A stretch of DNA of 64,000 nucleotides. Origin: Archangium violaceum (GTDB lineage Bacteria; Myxococcota; Myxococcia; Myxococcales; Myxococcaceae). Each line of letters starts with the position of its first letter. Positions within the stretch are counted from its first letter, which is position 1. The notes below the pieces were generated by a model. It worked only from the letters and a program-made list of their open reading frames with translations, did not search any database and had not been told where the DNA came from. Both the position numbers and the translations under genes were made by a program. This document shows, piece after piece, positions 61,036 to 64,000 of this stretch. The stretch covers positions 2,692,501 to 2,756,500 of the forward strand of contig NZ_CP069338.1 of NCBI RefSeq assembly GCF_016859125.1, read 5' to 3'.

Positions 61036-63543
61036 ATGGGAGCCGAGCCCGCTCGCACACCTTCGCTGCCCCTCACCTGGCCCGCCGCGATGTTCGGCCT
61101 CATCTTCGGCGTGGCGATGACGTACGCGCCGTACGAATTCCACGCGGCCTCCTTCCGCCCCCTCTACCCGTACGTGCGCTCCATGGGCGTGGCGTACCTG
61201 GCCAGCAGCATCGTGCTGATGGCCACCATGCTCTACCCCCACGCTCCGCGCTGGTTGGATCTGCTGGGGCGCGTGGGCTTCGGTGCCGTCACGGGCCTCT
61301 ACTGGTGGGTGCTCAACGTGCGCACCGGCGGCCTCACCGGCGCCATCCTGTATCCGGTGCTGCTCGCGGGCGTGGCGCTGGAAGCCTCCCCCTCCTGGCG
61401 CAAGCGCGAGGTGTTCCGCGGCGCGGTGGGGCTGATCGCCCTCTGCTTCGGGCTGATCATGCTGGTGGCGCACCAGCACCTCCCGCCCGTCTTCTACGCC
61501 TCGCTGGCGCCCCTGCTGGTGCCCATGGGGCTCGTCTTCCTGGGCTGCGGAGCGGGGCTGCTGGCCCCCGTCGACACGCGCTGGCCCCGGCTGCCGCGCG
61601 TCCTCTTCGGCCTGCTGGCGGTGGACTTCTCCCTGCTGGCCTGGGGACTGGGCCTCATGGGCTCGGGGCCGGCCGCCACCGTCTACATCATCCTCACCTT
61701 CGCGTGCGTCACCGCCGCCCTGGGCCTGCGCCCCCGCGCACCGCGCACCGTGGGCTTCAAGCTGCTGCGCGGACTGGCCTTCGCCGGAGTGGTGCCCCTG
61801 CTGGCGTTGGGGGGACTCGCGACGTGGCAGGCCCAGAGCGCCATCGAGCGCCAGGTACGCGACGACACCGTGCGCGCCGCCGCGGGCGAGGCGGACTTCC
61901 TCGTGCGCTACCTCGACGACGCGCGCGAGTCCCTGCAGCTCATGCTGGAGTCCCCCGGCTTCCGCTCCGCCCTCGCCTCGAGGGATCGCAAGCTGCTGGA
62001 GCTCTACCTGCGCAACCTCCCCGCCCAGGCGCGCGCCTTCGACGCCGCCATCGCCGTGGACAAGGAGGGCTTGGGGCTCGCCGCCTCCTACGGCAAGGAG
62101 GACCTGGGCAGCTTCTCCCACCGCGACTACTACGCCGGCGTGTTGAGCACCGGCGCCCCCTACGTCTCGCGCCCCTACGTCAGCCAGCTCGGCCTGCCCC
62201 ACGTGGCCGTGGCCCTGCCCTTCAAACAGGATGGGAAGCTGGAGGGCATGCTCGTGGGCCTGTTGTCCCTCGAGCGCCTGTCGGCGGCGGTGACGCCCGC
62301 GGCCCAGCGCTTCCGCGTCCAGGTGCTGGACAGACGCGGCCTGCTGCTCCTGCGCGACACCCAGCCCGGCGCCCCCCTGCTGAGCCAGGCCCTCCTGCCC
62401 GGCGCCCTGCGCCTGCACCTGTCCAGCAACGACGAGGGCGTGGTGGAGACGTTCGGCCCGGACGACCAGCGGATCCTCCTGGCCGCGGACGCCCCCGTGC
62501 CCGGCACCGAGTGGAGCGTCGTCGTCACCCAGGACATGGGCGTGGCCTATCGCGCCATCACCCGCACCAGCGTGGCCTTCATCGCCCTGCTCGCGCTCGG
62601 CGTGCTGCTGCTCCTGGCCCTCTCCCAGTTCGTCGCGCGCGACATCATCCGCCGCCTGGAGACGCTGGTGGAGGCCACCGCCGCCATCGGCCGGGGCGAG
62701 CTGTCCCGGCGCGTGCCCGAGGAGGAGGACGACGAGCTGGGCGAGCTGTGCCGGGGCTTCAACGAGATGGCCGCGCGCACCGAGGCCGCCCAGGCCGAGC
62801 TGCGCGAGGCGGTGCGTCTGCGCGAGGAGTTCCTCTCCGTCGCCAGCCACGAGCTGCGCACCCCCCTCACCCCCCTCAAGGGCTTCGCCGCCCTCACCCT
62901 CAACCGCATGGAGAAGGGCGGCGACTTCCCCGAGCGCGAGCGCACCCTCAAGGCCCTGCGCTCCATGGCCCGGCAGACGGACCGCCTCACCCGCCTGGTG
63001 GATGATCTGCTGGACACCTCGAGGATTCAGGCCGGCCGCTTCGAGCTGGAGCGCGCCCCGGTGGACCTGGTGCCCCTGGTGCGCGAGGTCATCGAGCGCT
63101 TCGAGCTGCGCGGCGACGAGGGGCTGCGCTTCTTCCTCGAGGCGCCCGAGGCGCCCGTGGAGGGCACCTGGGACGGGCCCCGCCTGGAGCAGGTGGTGAC
63201 CAACCTCCTGTCCAATGCCGTCCGCTACTCCCCGCAGGGTGGCACCGTGCGCGTCAGCTTCCACCTCACCGGGGACGCGGTGGAGCTGCGCGTGAGGGAC
63301 CAGGGCATCGGCATCCCCCCCGAGAGCGTCGCCCTCCTCTTCCAGCCCTTCGCTCGCGCCTCCAACGCCACCGCGCGCCACTTCGGCGGGCTCGGCCTGG
63401 GGCTCTTCATCTGCCGTGAAATCGTTCAGCGTCACGGTGGCACCATCTGGGCGGAGAGCCCCGGCGCCCAGCAGGGCAGCTGCTTCTACGTCCGCCTGCC
63501 CCGCGGGCAACCAGCCATCTCCCTGGCGGTCGCCGCGAGCTGA
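61036..63543 (+). CDS. Multi-span membrane sensor histidine kinase with Cache-like domain and HAMP
   Basis: 835 residues. Seven or eight membrane helices occupy about 1-235. A further helix (about 245-265), an extracytoplasmic dCache-like domain (about 270-495, with IAVDKEGLGLAASYGKEDL and FSHRDYYAGVLSTGAPYVS), another helix (about 510-530) and HAMP follow. HisKA has H605 in SVASHELRTPLTPLKG, and HATPase has DQGIGIP and GLGLGLFICREIV. The N-terminal multi-helix region is unusual for Cache kinases and could be a MASE-like sensor or transport-related domain. ATG 61036 has AAGGGAG 6 nt upstream. The next kinase-type gene begins 130 nt downstream. Confidence 0.9.
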   Translation: MGAEPARTPSLPLTWPAAMFGLIFGVAMTYAPYEFHAASFRPLYPYVRSMGVAYLASSIVLMATMLYPHAPRWLDLLGRVGFGAVTGLYWWVLNVRTGGLTGAILYPVLLAGVALEASPSWRKREVFRGAVGLIALCFGLIMLVAHQHLPPVFYASLAPLLVPMGLVFLGCGAGLLAPVDTRWPRLPRVLFGLLAVDFSLLAWGLGLMGSGPAATVYIILTFACVTAALGLRPRAPRTVGFKLLRGLAFAGVVPLLALGGLATWQAQSAIERQVRDDTVRAAAGEADFLVRYLDDARESLQLMLESPGFRSALASRDRKLLELYLRNLPAQARAFDAAIAVDKEGLGLAASYGKEDLGSFSHRDYYAGVLSTGAPYVSRPYVSQLGLPHVAVALPFKQDGKLEGMLVGLLSLERLSAAVTPAAQRFRVQVLDRRGLLLLRDTQPGAPLLSQALLPGALRLHLSSNDEGVVETFGPDDQRILLAADAPVPGTEWSVVVTQDMGVAYRAITRTSVAFIALLALGVLLLLALSQFVARDIIRRLETLVEATAAIGRGELSRRVPEEEDDELGELCRGFNEMAARTEAAQAELREAVRLREEFLSVASHELRTPLTPLKGFAALTLNRMEKGGDFPERERTLKALRSMARQTDRLTRLVDDLLDTSRIQAGRFELERAPVDLVPLVREVIERFELRGDEGLRFFLEAPEAPVEGTWDGPRLEQVVTNLLSNAVRYSPQGGTVRVSFHLTGDAVELRVRDQGIGIPPESVALLFQPFARASNATARHFGGLGLGLFICREIVQRHGGTIWAESPGAQQGSCFYVRLPRGQPAISLAVAAS

Positions 63544-63673
63544 CCTTCTTTCACGGGGAATACGCGTTTTCTTGGTGGAAGGTGCAGAAAAGGTGTAGGG
63601 CAGGCTATCGTAATTCTCCAGCAAGGCAGTTCCCCGGGTCTCCCCCAGCCCGAGGAACCGAAGCCGCCCACCC

Positions 63674-64000
63674 ATGCACCCGAAGCCCAAGCCGACCCAC
63701 CCTCACGCCCCCGCGCACGAGCAGCGCCACCGACTGGTCGTCGAGAACCTGCGGGACGTGGTGTTCCAGCTCGACGCGGACGGGCAGTGGACGTACCTGA
63801 ACCCGGCATGGACGGAGCTGACGGGCTTCACGGTCGAGGAGTGCCTGGGCCAGCACCACATGGACTTCGTCCACCCGGCCGATCAGCAGCTGAGCCAGGA
63901 GGCGCACCGCGCACTGGCGGTGGGGCAGCGGGAGAGCTGCGAACACGAGCTGCGCTACCGCACCCGGGAGGAAGGGTTCCGGTGGGTAGAGGTCTGCGTG
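63674..64000 (+). CDS. PAS-domain protein, cut by window end
   Basis: Only the first 109 codons are in the window; the frame is open at the edge. After a His/Pro-rich start (MHPKPKPTHPHAPAHEQRH) a PAS domain begins at about residue 22 (VVENLRDVVFQLDADGQWTY, LNPAWTELTGFTVEECLGQ, HHMDFVHPAD). The remainder is probably a PAS sensor kinase like its neighbours. ATG 63674; the nearest GAGG is about 17 nt upstream, so the exact start is uncertain. Confidence 0.8.
   Translation, partial: MHPKPKPTHPHAPAHEQRHRLVVENLRDVVFQLDADGQWTYLNPAWTELTGFTVEECLGQHHMDFVHPADQQLSQEAHRALAVGQRESCEHELRYRTREEGFRWVEVCV

Noticed and set aside
60931-63690. 919-codon minus-strand ORF
   Set aside because: Antisense shadow of the Cache/HAMP kinase; composition unlike a protein.

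Overview
The window reads as a high-GC chromosome segment from a myxobacterium, most likely Cystobacterineae (Archangium/Cystobacter/Melittangium-like). This is inferred from the very high GC, the density of hybrid sensor kinases, a DUF2381-family protein (a Myxococcus paralogous family), a near-consensus sigma-54 promoter, many secreted Cys-rich or lipid-anchored proteins, and a caspase-like protein beside an ActD-like membrane protein. No 16S or other phylogenetic marker was used apart from a recognisable dnaN.

Layout. 1-680 is a degenerate tandem array of ~45-bp hairpin-bearing repeats. 681-1260 has no confident gene, and a frameshifted cysK relic follows. 1667-7161 (minus) is a three-gene phosphorelay operon: multi-PAS/GAF hybrid kinase, CheY-like regulator, REC-PAS kinase. 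7409-10537 is a propeller-type sensor kinase. 10605-12841 holds a membrane acyltransferase-like gene and dnaN. 13113-20768 (plus) holds msrB, then a lipoprotein, two Ig-like surface proteins and a HAMP kinase. 20771-24540 (minus) holds a small membrane protein and a two-gene unit: caspase/surface-repeat protein plus ActD-like protein. 24791-29577 (plus) is a four-gene operon in which a stand-alone B12-binding domain with the CarH photoreceptor signature precedes two hybrid kinases. 29786-33346 holds a secreted Cys-rich protein, a chemoreceptor, a VOC protein and a quinone oxidoreductase-like MDR.

33356-41030 holds an acidic repeat protein, a sigma-54-driven astacin-like metalloprotease, an amidohydrolase, a small protein, alanine racemase and a DUF2381/Cys-rich secreted-protein group. 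41359-51974 is a lipid/ester region: a hydrolase and a secreted lipase-like protein on plus, then a minus-strand series of TetR, atypical KAS III, acyl-CoA synthetase, lipoprotein, outer-membrane barrel and lipoprotein hydrolase, with a divergent SDR. 52401-54279 is a subtilisin-like protease with a small propeptide-like partner. 54752-58288 holds a divergent Lgt paralogue, a methyltransferase, a chimeric relic ORF and an MFS transporter. 58317-64000 holds a rhodanese, a Gre-like factor and three more sensor-kinase or PAS genes, the last cut by the window end.

The genes share a theme of environmental sensing and extracellular hydrolysis. At least eight sensor kinases are present, but TetR is the only recognisable DNA-binding regulator, so most outputs must be encoded elsewhere. 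The most notable candidate system is the B12-domain/two-kinase operon (24791-29577), which looks like a light- or corrinoid-responsive input rewired from DNA binding to phosphorelay signalling.
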